Shown: positions 9,659 to 16,705 of the stretch, one piece after another
How the letters are laid out: the number at the start of each line of letters is the position of its first letter
Numbering within the stretch: the stretch's first letter is position 1
Source: Methylobacter sp.
GTDB lineage: Bacteria; Pseudomonadota; Gammaproteobacteria; Methylococcales; Methylomonadaceae
NCBI RefSeq assembly: GCF_023227905.1
Contig: NZ_JALOCF010000054.1
Location: forward strand, 1-32,522
Direction: 5' to 3'
Length of the DNA stretch: 32,522 bases
Notes under the pieces: model-generated
Told to the model about the DNA's origin: nothing
Seen by the model: only the letters and a program-made list of their open reading frames with translations
The model's database searches: none
Made by a program: the position numbers and the translations under genes

Positions 9659-9742
9659 TTGTGAGTCCTGAAAAATGAGCGTGGGGCTGTATGATTAAAA
9701 AATAGGTCGGAGAGCAGCGAAAAACCAATGCAGTTAAGTTAA

Positions 9743-9776
9743 GCCGCTCGTGGTGACCTGTCGAACCATGAGCGGC
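9743..9776. repeat. 34-bp palindrome between acyltransferase and SDR genes
   Basis: Arms of 12 bases (left GCCGCTCGTGGT, right ACCATGAGCGGC, one mismatch) enclose 10 bases. It resembles a widespread bacterial intergenic palindrome with a TCGAACCA core. It could act as a hairpin between the two minus-strand genes. No poly-T tail follows, so a classic terminator is not supported. Confidence 0.7.
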
Positions 9777-9806
9777 CGCGGCAAAATAAAACCTCAGTTC
9801 GCCTGA

Positions 9807-10952
9807 TTACGCAGGAGTGGCGGCATGCTTGACCGGTTCCACCTCATCCAGCGCAAAATAGCCGTTATAGCCTTGCATGTAGACGGCGGCGCGGTGCCCG
9901 AACAATATGACAGCCTGGGTTTTGGTTGTCAGTATTTCGTCGTAACCTTTTGCGCTAACCTGAGTGCCGATGGGATACGATTGGTTCCAGTCGTTTACTA
10001 TTTGCTGCGGCGTTTTTAAATCTTGTTCGGGGGCGGCCTGGACAGCGGCTTGGTTGTTTGCCGGTTGGGGCGTCGGGCGGGGTTGACTGCTTTGCACCGT
10101 GGTATTCGGCTTGAACCGGCTTTTTATGCTACTGATCAGTTTGGTCAGTACGTCGCCGGGGCCAAGTTCGATAAACTCCATGTCGCCTTGCTGTAACAGA
10201 AAATGCATGCTGTCCAGCCAGCGCACAGACTGGGTAAGTTGATCCGCCAGGTTCCGGGCGATTTTGTCGGGCTGATAGGGCAGGGCGTGAATATTGGCAA
10301 TGACCGGGATTTTCGGAGCAGTAAAAGTGAAGCTATCCAGAAATTGGCTGAATTCGTCCTGTATCGGTTGCATATAACGGGAATGAAATGCGCCGCTGAC
10401 ATTCAGCGGGATAAACATGGCCTGTTCCTGTTCGAAATAAGTCTGCGCATTCTGAATATCCGCTTCCAAACCGGAGATGATAGTTTGGGTCTGGGCGTTA
10501 TAGTTAGCGATATCGATGGTCGAGAGTCCGTTATCGGCCAGTATAGCGGCGATTTTATCCGCGGCCAGGCCGATAACGGCCGCCATCGCGCCTTTAGGGG
10601 CTGTGCTCATCAGTTCGCCGCGTTTTTTGACCAACTTAAGGCCGTCCTCAAAGCTGAACGCACCGGCGCTTTCCAAGGCGTTATATTCCCCCAGGCTGTG
10701 GCCTGCGACAAAATCCGGGTGTTCTGAGTTTTTTAGTTGCTGCCTGTAGGCAAGCGCGTTAACAACATAGAGTGCGGGCTGGGTGTATTGTGTCCGGCCC
10801 AATTGCCGGTTCGGGTCTTGAAGGCAAAGCTCCTTGATGGAATAACCTAAAATTGCATCCGCTGCTGAAGTAAGGTCAGGAAAAGCGTCGAACAGGTTTT
10901 CACCCATGCCGATATGTTGCGAGCCTTGGCCGGGAAACAGGTAAGTTTTCAT
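9807..10952 (-). CDS. Free-standing malonyl-CoA:ACP acyltransferase (trans-AT) with C-terminal extension
   Basis: A 381-residue protein. The acyltransferase domain (1 to about 290) has FPGQGSQ at the N-terminus, the nucleophile Ser86 in GHSLGE, Arg111 and the catalytic His in GAFHSRYM (about 194). It would transfer malonyl from CoA to ACPs, and so supplies the AT that the adjacent PKS lacks. After a Pro/Gln/Ala-rich linker (about 290-312) comes a further domain of about 65 residues (PIGTQVSAKGYDEIL to the end) rich in beta-type sequence; a housekeeping FabD would end before it. Separation from fatty-acid genes and linkage to an AT-less PKS make it the trans-AT of the cluster rather than fabD. 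The role of the extension is unknown. Confidence 0.9.
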   Translation of the reverse strand: MKTYLFPGQGSQHIGMGENLFDAFPDLTSAADAILGYSIKELCLQDPNRQLGRTQYTQPALYVVNALAYRQQLKNSEHPDFVAGHSLGEYNALESAGAFSFEDGLKLVKKRGELMSTAPKGAMAAVIGLAADKIAAILADNGLSTIDIANYNAQTQTIISGLEADIQNAQTYFEQEQAMFIPLNVSGAFHSRYMQPIQDEFSQFLDSFTFTAPKIPVIANIHALPYQPDKIARNLADQLTQSVRWLDSMHFLLQQGDMEFIELGPGDVLTKLISSIKSRFKPNTTVQSSQPRPTPQPANNQAAVQAAPEQDLKTPQQIVNDWNQSYPIGTQVSAKGYDEILTTKTQAVILFGHRAAVYMQGYNGYFALDEVEPVKHAATPA

Positions 10953-11173
10953 TTTTATGTTGCCGTTATTGGATTAACAAACAGATGCAGCGGTTGTGGC
11001 ACGGAGTATAACAATTAACTCTGGATCTAACTAGGTTCTGTTGGCGTTTCATCCCAACCATAAAAGTGCCGGGGAAACGGTAGAGAGTGTAAAAATTTCC
11101 GTGTAAACCGCCGTTAAAAAATCTCTGGAAATCGATCTCCCTATAAAATCATAAACTGATTCAGGACAGGCTT
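10953..11173. other. Intergenic region upstream of the acyltransferase gene
   Basis: No gene seen. On the minus strand a TATACT (11005-11010) could be a -10 for the acyltransferase gene, giving a leader of roughly 45 bases, but the matching -35 (TAGTTA, 11028-11033) is poor. It marks the probable right edge of the polyketide cluster before the mobile DNA. Confidence 0.35.
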
Positions 11174-11310
11174 TTAGTCACGGATTGGCACCGACCATTT
11201 TTTGGCAGTCCGTTCGATAGCTAAAAACACCGCTTTCATCGCCGAATGATTGCTAGGAAACAGCCGGAGCTTGCCGAACATGCATTCGACGGCATGCCGC
11301 ACTTTATCAG
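11174..11310 (-). pseudogene. Possible transposase C-terminal remnant
   Basis: On the minus strand about 45 codons are open and end at a TAA (11174-11176). They contain RHAVECMFGKLR and end in KKWSVPIRD. The R-x-x-V-E-x-x-F-x-x-L pattern resembles the end of some DDE transposases. There is no start codon or N-terminal part, and the frame stops where the TnpB element begins, as if that element had inserted into or next to an older insertion sequence. The exact IS family cannot be named. Confidence 0.35.
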
Positions 11311-11392
11311 ATTGCACGTAAAACCCCTTCCTTCAGGTGGGGGATGTAAGTGTGCTCTTGATTTTACAGTGATAATTATTTACTATAAAAAC

Positions 11393-12583
11393 ATGATTGC
11401 AGCCACCAAAATACGCATATATCCAAACACACAGCAAGTTGAAAAACTGGCTAAGGCGTTCGGTTGTGCGCGGTGGTTGTGGAATAACAGTCTCAACGAA
11501 AGCCAGAAAACTTATCAAGAGACGGGTAAAGGATTGGGGCATTTTGCCTTGAACAATAGATTGCCTGAGCTTAAACAATCGGTTGACTGGCTGGGTGAAA
11601 CCCATAGCCAAGTCTTGCAAGCTGTTTGTTTGAACTTGTCCCGTGCTTTTGTGAACTTCTTTGAGCGTCGGGCAGCCTATCCCACTTTCAAAAGCAAGCA
11701 CGGAAAGCAAACTATTCAATATCCGCAAGGCGTGAAGATTATCGAAGGCCGTAAGCTGTTTCTGCCTAAGATCGGTCACGTCAAAGCCGTTGTGCATTGT
11801 GAAATAACGGGAACGATCAAAACTGTCACCATCAGTAAAACGCCAACGGGCAAATACTTCGCGTCTATCCTGACTGAAAACGGGCTGGACGCACCTATCA
11901 TTTCCTTTGACGGCAAGATACTGGGTATTGATATGGGCTTGACGCACCTTGCGATTACTAGCGATGGCTCTAAGTTCGACAATCCGAAGCATGTAGCCAA
12001 GGCTCAAAAGAATCTGAAACGTAAACAAAAGAAGCTGTCGCGCAAGATGAAGGGCAGCAACTCCAGAAACAAAGCGCGTATTCTGGTGGCAAAGGCGCAT
12101 GAAAAAGTCGCCAATGCCAGAAAAGACTATTTGCACAAACTTTCTCGTCGGTTGGTGAATGAAAACCAAGTCATCGCCGTCGAGAATTTGTATGTAAAAG
12201 GTATGATGAGGAATCACTGTTTGGCTAAGTCCATCGGTGACGCAGGCTGGGGAGCGTTCACCGGAATGCTCAAATACAAAACCGAACAGGCAGGCAAGGG
12301 CTATATCGAGGTTAATCGCTTCTTCCCAAGTTCTAAAGCCTGTTCGTGTTGTCTGCATGTTCAATCCTCTATGCCTTTGACTATCCGCTCATGGCGGTGT
12401 GATAAATGCGGCTCTATCCATGATAGAGACATCAATGCCGCCCAAAACATCCGTAATGAAGCGCAACGTATGATAGCGGCGGGAATCGCCGGTACTGCTA
12501 ACCGAGGCACTGTTAGCCAAGTCAGGGGACGTAAATCTTCTGTTCTTGCTCGTGCCATTGACGTTAGAAGCCCCGTCCTTTAG
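11393..12583 (+). CDS. tnpB: TnpB RNA-guided nuclease (IS200/IS605 family)
   Basis: A 396-residue protein from the ATG at 11393; the frame is open to 11246, but the extra codons cross the left-end hairpin. It has the N-terminal helix-turn-helix-like part (IRIYPNTQQVEKLAKAFGCARWLWN), the split RuvC-like site Asp180 (GIDMG), Glu264 (AVENL) and Asp346 (HDRDINAA), and a zinc ribbon with CSCC and CDKC. All three catalytic acids and the four zinc cysteines are present, so it may be active. TnpB proteins cut DNA beside a short motif, guided by RNA from the element's right end, which preserves the element at its donor site. The TAG stop lies inside the right-end hairpin, so the gene and its guide RNA overlap. 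Confidence 0.93.
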   Translation: MIAATKIRIYPNTQQVEKLAKAFGCARWLWNNSLNESQKTYQETGKGLGHFALNNRLPELKQSVDWLGETHSQVLQAVCLNLSRAFVNFFERRAAYPTFKSKHGKQTIQYPQGVKIIEGRKLFLPKIGHVKAVVHCEITGTIKTVTISKTPTGKYFASILTENGLDAPIISFDGKILGIDMGLTHLAITSDGSKFDNPKHVAKAQKNLKRKQKKLSRKMKGSNSRNKARILVAKAHEKVANARKDYLHKLSRRLVNENQVIAVENLYVKGMMRNHCLAKSIGDAGWGAFTGMLKYKTEQAGKGYIEVNRFFPSSKACSCCLHVQSSMPLTIRSWRCDKCGSIHDRDINAAQNIRNEAQRMIAAGIAGTANRGTVSQVRGRKSSVLARAIDVRSPVL

Positions 12584-12597
12584 GTCGGGGTAATTCA
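12430..12597 (+). ncRNA. Candidate omega (right-end) guide RNA of TnpB
   Basis: In known TnpB systems the RNA scaffold is the 3' end of tnpB plus the right end of the element, and the guide is the flanking DNA just outside. Here the right-end hairpin (12571-12590) and TAATTCAC fit that layout, so the guide would begin near 12598 and read into the 3' end of the ASCH gene. The 5' boundary is a guess. Confidence 0.4.
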
Positions 12598-12609
12598 CAA
12601 TGCTTAGAT

Positions 12610-13086
12610 TCAAGCAATCGCAAGCGCAAGCTTCTCTTGCACTTGCGGCTCCAAATCTACCCAGATATCAATCCCATCAAGATGTTGGCAATTGATCGGA
12701 GTAAGCAGGGGTTGGGCATTTTCAAGAATCCAGGCAACATCCCAATTATCAATGTCACCCAAGCGCAGACATTCCTCGGAAATCCGATGTTGGTTGGCAT
12801 TATTCAGCCTGTCTTGGTAGCTGATTGAACCTTTGATCGCAACCAAATTGGCTACGCCAACAATTTGCCCACTGCCTTGATTAATCAAGGCAACTAGCCC
12901 AGGTTGATTGGTACTGCCTGAGCGCATTTCCCAAGTCGCCGTGCCGGCCAGTATGTTATCGACATGAAGACTATCAATGACCAAACCTTTAATGGCTACG
13001 TTAGTAGCTTCAATGCTGCTTTTTGGGGCCAAAGGACTATCAGCTGCTAAGCGGGTCTTGGATTCATCCAAGTGATTAACAGCCAT
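12610..13086 (-). CDS. ASCH/PUA-like domain protein
   Basis: A 158-residue protein. The central part (IKGLVIDSLHVDNILAGTATWEMR, then GLVALINQGSGQIVGVANL) matches the ASCH fold: a small beta-barrel with a KGL/WEMR signature that binds RNA or modified nucleobases. Family members include RNA-binding regulators and nucleoside hydrolases. The ATG follows the TAA of the upstream gene with no gap (TAAATG), so translation is probably coupled and the two products may work together. It sits in accessory DNA beside the TnpB element, where it may be cargo or part of a small defence pair. Its ligand is unknown. Confidence 0.6.
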   Translation of the reverse strand: MAVNHLDESKTRLAADSPLAPKSSIEATNVAIKGLVIDSLHVDNILAGTATWEMRSGSTNQPGLVALINQGSGQIVGVANLVAIKGSISYQDRLNNANQHRISEECLRLGDIDNWDVAWILENAQPLLTPINCQHLDGIDIWVDLEPQVQEKLALAIA

Positions 13087-13548
13087 TTAATTAATCGACT
13101 CAAGACAGGATTCACTGGCGCACACTGTACCGAATGTCGCCATACGCTGAAATAACTTTGCCAATGCATCATAATCAGCGGCCTTAAAACACAGACTACA
13201 TGGCCCATCATTTCCAGGAAAAATCGGGGAATTTTTATAATTGATGCTGGAATCAAGGTTCTTTTTCTTCCGGCAATTAACGTGCTCTTGAATGCCGTCG
13301 GTAGCAGAACCCCCATTTTTGTTGAATACATCCGGATGCACAACAACTTGAAAATAACCGCGAATGCCGCCCGTTCCTCCCGGCCTATCATTCCTGACAT
13401 AAACAGCCGGATTCAGCGGCTTGGAATAAAAAATCGGATTTTTCACGCACCGATTTTCGCCATTGCCTTTCAATTGAACAGCAAAGCCTTGTTGTGAGGT
13501 GATATCGATAATGCGTTGACGGACAGATTTAGAAATGGGTTTAGGCAT
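13087..13548 (-). CDS. Hypothetical protein, coupled to the ASCH gene
   Basis: I do not recognise this protein. From the ATG at 13548 it has 153 residues; an upstream ATG at 13590 would add 14, but AGGAAAG (minus strand) sits just ahead of the 13548 start and supports it. It begins with a basic stretch (MPKPISKSVRQRI), contains a Gly-rich GGTGGIRGYF and a beta-like FQVVVHPDVF, then Cys-Arg-Lys-Lys-Lys and a CSLC pair near the end that could bind metal with the earlier cysteines. Stop and next start abut exactly (TAAATG). A nucleic-acid partner for the ASCH protein is possible but is inference only. Confidence 0.65.
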   Translation of the reverse strand: MPKPISKSVRQRIIDITSQQGFAVQLKGNGENRCVKNPIFYSKPLNPAVYVRNDRPGGTGGIRGYFQVVVHPDVFNKNGGSATDGIQEHVNCRKKKNLDSSINYKNSPIFPGNDGPCSLCFKAADYDALAKLFQRMATFGTVCASESCLESIN

Positions 13549-13880
13549 GACACTTTCCTTGAGCATTGAATGATAGTTACCTAACATCAATACAGAAATC
13601 GTGCCAAAGAACGCAAGCCCTTACATACCAAGCCATGCCAAGGTTTTTGGTCAAATAAAACGGCCAGCCTTGCCAATAAGAAAAATAATAAAATTTGTTA
13701 CTGGGTAAAATATTTTATGGATACTTCCAGGTGACGGTCAAGAAATCAGAACCATTAATGCGGCGCCAGCGCATCCCAATCAATGATTTTAATACGCTGT
13801 GTAACGCCTTTGACCGGAGGCTTATCGTTAATGCAAAAATTCATTGATCCTACATGTATAGCGGCAGCCGGATAACATCC
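13549..13880. other. AT-rich intergenic stretch
   Basis: No gene or clear repeat seen. It holds the promoter region for the hypothetical-ASCH pair (minus strand) and then leads into the repeat block. Its AT-richness, unlike the cluster on the left, suits acquired DNA. Confidence 0.4.
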
Positions 13881-14090
13881 GAGGCTTGAGTGGGAATGTC
13901 GGGCAAAGATAAAGCTTTTGCCCGACCTACGCGACTCCTCGTTCCCACGCGCCGCGTGGGAACGAGAGCAAACGGTTTATGCTGGAGTGCAGGCTTCGCC
14001 TGCCAAAACCCTGGGGTTCATGTCTTCACAATAGAGGCTTGAGTCGGAATTGTCGGGCAAAGATAAAGCTTTGCCTGACCTACGCGACTG
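13881..14090. repeat. Repeat block copy A, with a partial direct repeat
   Basis: It consists of a 56-bp unit (13881-13936, with the hairpin CGGGCAAA...TTTGCCCG), a 29-bp palindrome with 14-base perfect arms (13938-13966, arm CTCGTTCCCACGCG), a 70-bp unit (13967-14036) and then a second copy of the first unit (14034-14090) with a few differences. The same units return at 14911-15275. The two blocks stand on either side of the toxin-antitoxin genes. Confidence 0.85.
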
Positions 14091-14174
14091 TAACTGATGA
14101 TTCTGTGGGATTTGGGTTTCTATTTCATAGTAGGCTTGCATCGGCTTTTTTGTTTTAAATCTTATTCGATCCAA

Positions 14175-14633
14175 CTAAAGTTCACCGGCCAGCCTTAAAA
14201 CTTCTTTTTCTAGTTTTTCAGAAAACCTGAAGTTTGCATTTTTAAGCTGGGTAAAAATATCCGCGACTGAGCTAATGATCTGCTGTTGCTTGGCTTTAAG
14301 CAAAATACCCAATAAACCCGTAAACTTAAGTTGTAACTGTTTCGCCAGTTTTCTGGCTTTCAGATCATCCAGGATCATAACGTTATCTTCTGACATTTGT
14401 AGCGCCAACGCGATGGTGCTGGCTTCGCCCAAATCGACACTGGCGTTTAATATGCGCAGATAATTTTTATCTGTAACAGTGACAACATGCATCCAGCTTT
14501 CTAATGGTTTGCCGAACTCCTGAGCGACTTCTTCGGTTAGATAAATATTTTGGTAAAGTTTTTGCAGAATATATAACGCATCAATATTGTCCAACACAAT
14601 TAGACAACTGGTATTGGAAATAATTTTAGGCAT
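14175..14633 (-). CDS. DUF3368 PIN-like toxin
   Basis: A 152-residue protein from the ATG at 14633. A TTG two codons earlier is open, but the ATG has AGGA about 8 bases ahead. It begins PKIISNTSCLIVLDN, the usual DUF3368 opening, and has LGEASTIALAL (about 72-82) and NVMILDDLKARKLAKQL (about 86-102), which hold the conserved acidic residues of the PIN-like site. PIN toxins are metal-dependent RNases. The first acidic residue is Asn (SNTS) here, as in many family members. The gene overlaps the antitoxin end by 8 bases. Likely a toxin, although RNase activity of this family is less well proved than for VapC. Confidence 0.82.
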   Translation of the reverse strand: MPKIISNTSCLIVLDNIDALYILQKLYQNIYLTEEVAQEFGKPLESWMHVVTVTDKNYLRILNASVDLGEASTIALALQMSEDNVMILDDLKARKLAKQLQLKFTGLLGILLKAKQQQIISSVADIFTQLKNANFRFSEKLEKEVLRLAGEL

Positions 14634-14853
14634 TTTCAAAATCCTGCATGATGTCTTCGGCAGGATAATTTAAAACCGAAACCTGATAATGCCCCAACAG
14701 CTCCATAAAAGTTCGTTTAGAAAGCCCAGTCATTTGCGCGGCTTGCCCTACCGATAACACGCCTTTTTCATAAAGCTTACTGGCAAGTAGCATTTGGATT
14801 TCCTGCATATCTATGTTGACAGTGTCAGGAAGTTGTATTTGTAGAGTTTGCAT
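14626..14853 (-). CDS. UPF0175 family antitoxin
   Basis: A 75-residue protein: MQTLQIQLPDTVN, then a predicted helix with LYEKGVLSVGQAAQMTGLSKRTFMELLGHYQVSVLNY, which is the UPF0175 signature. The helical core is a DNA-binding helix-turn-helix and the tail would bind the toxin. Family members are paired with DUF3368 genes, as here. A ribosome site AAGGA lies 8 bases before the ATG. The 17 bases covering that site and the start are repeated at 15556-15572. Confidence 0.85.
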   Translation of the reverse strand: MQTLQIQLPDTVNIDMQEIQMLLASKLYEKGVLSVGQAAQMTGLSKRTFMELLGHYQVSVLNYPAEDIMQDFENA

Positions 14854-14866
14854 ATTCGTTCCTTTA
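14850..14866. repeat. 17-bp direct repeat at the antitoxin start (second copy 15556-15572)
   Basis: GCATATTCGTTCCTTTA occurs exactly at 14850-14866 and again at 15556-15572. On the minus strand it contains the antitoxin ribosome site and ATG. The copies bracket the palindrome block of about 690 bp between the antitoxin and hsdS. It may be a footprint of duplication or insertion that separated the toxin-antitoxin genes from the hsd operon. Confidence 0.75.
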
Positions 14867-14910
14867 GTGGGTTGATTTGCCGGGTTAGGCGCTAGCCGTA
14901 ACCTGACGCA

Positions 14911-15275
14911 TGGGCTTCGAAATGTCGGGCAAAGATAAAGCTTTTGCCCGACCTACGCGACTCCTCGTTCCCACGCGCCGCGCTCGTCGTTATACATATC
15001 TCGACGTAGGCCGGGATAAGCCTGTCCGCGCGTTAAGCGCAGGACTGGTGTTTCCGGCGCTCCGATTGCCGGAAACATCCGCCCTTGCTGTCGCTGGACG
15101 GACTTATTCCGGCCTACATTCGGGGCCGCCATTTTAGCCTTCATGCCTAAATGACGGTCTTGAACAGACTTGTGTATAACGACGAGCGCGGCGCGTGGGA
15201 ACGAGAGCAAACGGTTTATGCTGGAGTGCAGGCTTCGCCTGCCAAAACCTTGGGCTTCATGTCTTCACAATAGAG
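14911..15275. repeat. Repeat block copy B with nested palindromes
   Basis: The units of copy A return, but the central palindrome is opened. Perfect 33-base arms (14964-14996 and 15173-15205) enclose 176 bp. Inside lies a second palindrome with 15-base arms (15006-15020 and 15103-15117, one mismatch), and inside that a third with perfect 10-base arms (15049-15058, TGTTTCCGGC, and 15068-15077). The 70-bp unit after it (15206-15275) matches copy A with two differences. No convincing protein is encoded. Confidence 0.85.
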
Positions 15276-15330
15276 CAAGCAAAGCTTGCACTCCAATGTT
15301 CCTACCTTAAGTCAATAGCAGTAACGTGCC

Positions 15331-15555
15331 GCGTGGGGACGAGAGCAAAGGTATTGGTAAGAATCATCGTTGATTATATTACTTCTCGTCCCCACGCGCC
15401 CATCACGGCCAATAAGTTAAGTACAACGGCACCGTAGGAGCGGGCCGCGCCCGCGATATTTTGGTAGAGCGATTACAGAGTTGTAGTGTCTTCATCGCGG
15501 GCATGGCCCGCTCCTACAACGCGTAACTTAATGGCCGTGGCGCGTGGGGACGAGA
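15331..15555. repeat. Third nested palindrome block
   Basis: Arms GCGTGGGGACGAGA (15331-15344) and their complement (15384-15397) form one hairpin. The right arm also pairs with 15526-15555 in a longer imperfect palindrome that contains a third, 24-base-armed one (15434-15457 and 15494-15517, core GTAGGAGCGGG). The phrase CGTGGGGACGAG is related to the CGTGGGAACGAG of copies A and B. It lies directly after the hsdS stop and may end that transcript. Confidence 0.8.
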
Positions 15556-15583
15556 GCATATTCGTTCCTTTATTTGGTTAGCA

Positions 15584-16705
15584 TTAAAGCTCACCGGCGA
15601 AGGCTTTTTGGCTGAGAACATCAAATAAAGGTAAGTCCAATGATCTCGTTTGTTTGTCTACTAGACTCCAAACTGCATTTACCTTTTTTGCAAATGCTCT
15701 CTGCATATCTATTGGTGGCACTGGCATCTCGATTTGTTCAAATAAAGATTTCTTAAGAATGGGTAAAGTAGTTTTAATAGCATTTTCTGTAATAAAACGT
15801 GGATTCATTTTAAAAAAGTAATAACCAAAAATGTCATCTATCAAATCAAACCACTCAACCACATTTATTTGCTGGTTAAATGCTGATTTGCGGTTTGCCA
15901 TGGCAACCTTTCCAATTGTTGCTCCAATACAGCAGGCCATAAGACTGCCGCTACGGCAGACTCGGCTATATCCAGCTCCATCTAGGGAAAGCCATCGGCT
16001 AATTTGCTTTACGTTTGAATCTAAATCACCAGGCGTTATAAACGGTATATCATCACCAAACATACCATCTTTACTCCCTGGTGGCGTTGAACCTGTTATT
16101 ACTCGTCCAAGCTCACCAACGGCGTATTTCTCCCACACCTTGGGATTAGCCACCGGGTCGCCAAACATATCCAGAAATACGGCGCGGAGAAATTGGTCGG
16201 CGAGTTGAATGGCTTGCTGGTTTTTGCGGCGCAGGCTGTCGGCTTTGTCGAGAATGGCGGCGATGCGTTTTTGTTCGGTTAGGGGTGGGAAGGGGATTGG
16301 AATTGTGGAAGCATCTCCTTTTGTCAGTTTCGCTCTAGTTGCTCCTTTAATAAAGGGTGTCACATCATAATTTTCTAAAACGCGACATAAAAACTTTAAA
16401 TCTAATCCATCTTTGGGCTTTAATACATGAGCATGGTTATTTACCCAATACTTACCTTCAGCAATGTAAGCAATTGTTTTTTCCGGGTTACCAAAATGGC
16501 CGCCATCTTCTGCTAATAAAACAAGAGGTTCATCGAAAATGAAATCATTAATAAAGCCTTGTAATCCATTTGCTCCGTAATAAGGATATTCCCCTACTAG
16601 ACGGTCAGATGCTTTAATCGGTTTCCTTAGATTGTCGAGAAAATCAACAACCTCGCCTAAATGTTTAATTGGATATTTTGCGTTAAAATTCTCTGCCCTC
16701 AACAT
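15584..16705 (-). CDS. hsdS: Type I restriction-modification specificity subunit HsdS
   Basis: A 373-residue HsdS. Two target-recognition domains (about 10-140 and 195-330) alternate with conserved helical regions. The first helical region starts at PPLTEQKRIAAILDKADSLRRKNQQA (about 138-163) and the second at PPIDMQRAFAKKV (about 334). Each recognition domain reads half of a bipartite DNA site, and the subunit carries HsdM and HsdR to it. The gene is slightly short but has both halves. Its ATG overlaps the hsdM stop by one base (TAATG), so M and S are translated together. The recognised sequence cannot be inferred. Confidence 0.93.
   Translation of the reverse strand: MLRAENFNAKYPIKHLGEVVDFLDNLRKPIKASDRLVGEYPYYGANGLQGFINDFIFDEPLVLLAEDGGHFGNPEKTIAYIAEGKYWVNNHAHVLKPKDGLDLKFLCRVLENYDVTPFIKGATRAKLTKGDASTIPIPFPPLTEQKRIAAILDKADSLRRKNQQAIQLADQFLRAVFLDMFGDPVANPKVWEKYAVGELGRVITGSTPPGSKDGMFGDDIPFITPGDLDSNVKQISRWLSLDGAGYSRVCRSGSLMACCIGATIGKVAMANRKSAFNQQINVVEWFDLIDDIFGYYFFKMNPRFITENAIKTTLPILKKSLFEQIEMPVPPIDMQRAFAKKVNAVWSLVDKQTRSLDLPLFDVLSQKAFAGEL

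Larger units (their letters stand above)
11321..12597 (+). mobile_element. IS200/IS605-superfamily element with tnpB only (IS1341-like)
   Basis: The left end has a hairpin CCCCTTCC-TTCA-GGTGGGGG (11324-11343) and the right end a hairpin CCCCGTCCTTTAGGTCGGGG (12571-12590), followed by TAATTCAC. Subterminal hairpins in place of long inverted repeats, and no target duplication, are the mark of this superfamily. It carries tnpB but no Y1 transposase tnpA, so movement would need TnpA in trans. Outer boundaries are approximate to about 10 bases. It lies against a transposase remnant on the left and an ASCH-domain gene on the right. Confidence 0.8.

Noticed and set aside
11333..12364. 343-residue open frame on the minus strand
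   Set aside because: It is antisense to tnpB, whose RuvC and zinc motifs are clear; it has no recognisable domain.
14953..15210. 85-residue open frame in the repeat block
   Set aside because: It is read through nested palindromes and has no ribosome site or family match.
13881..15560. CRISPR array
   Set aside because: The repeats are palindromic, of mixed length and unevenly spaced, with no regular spacers and no cas genes.
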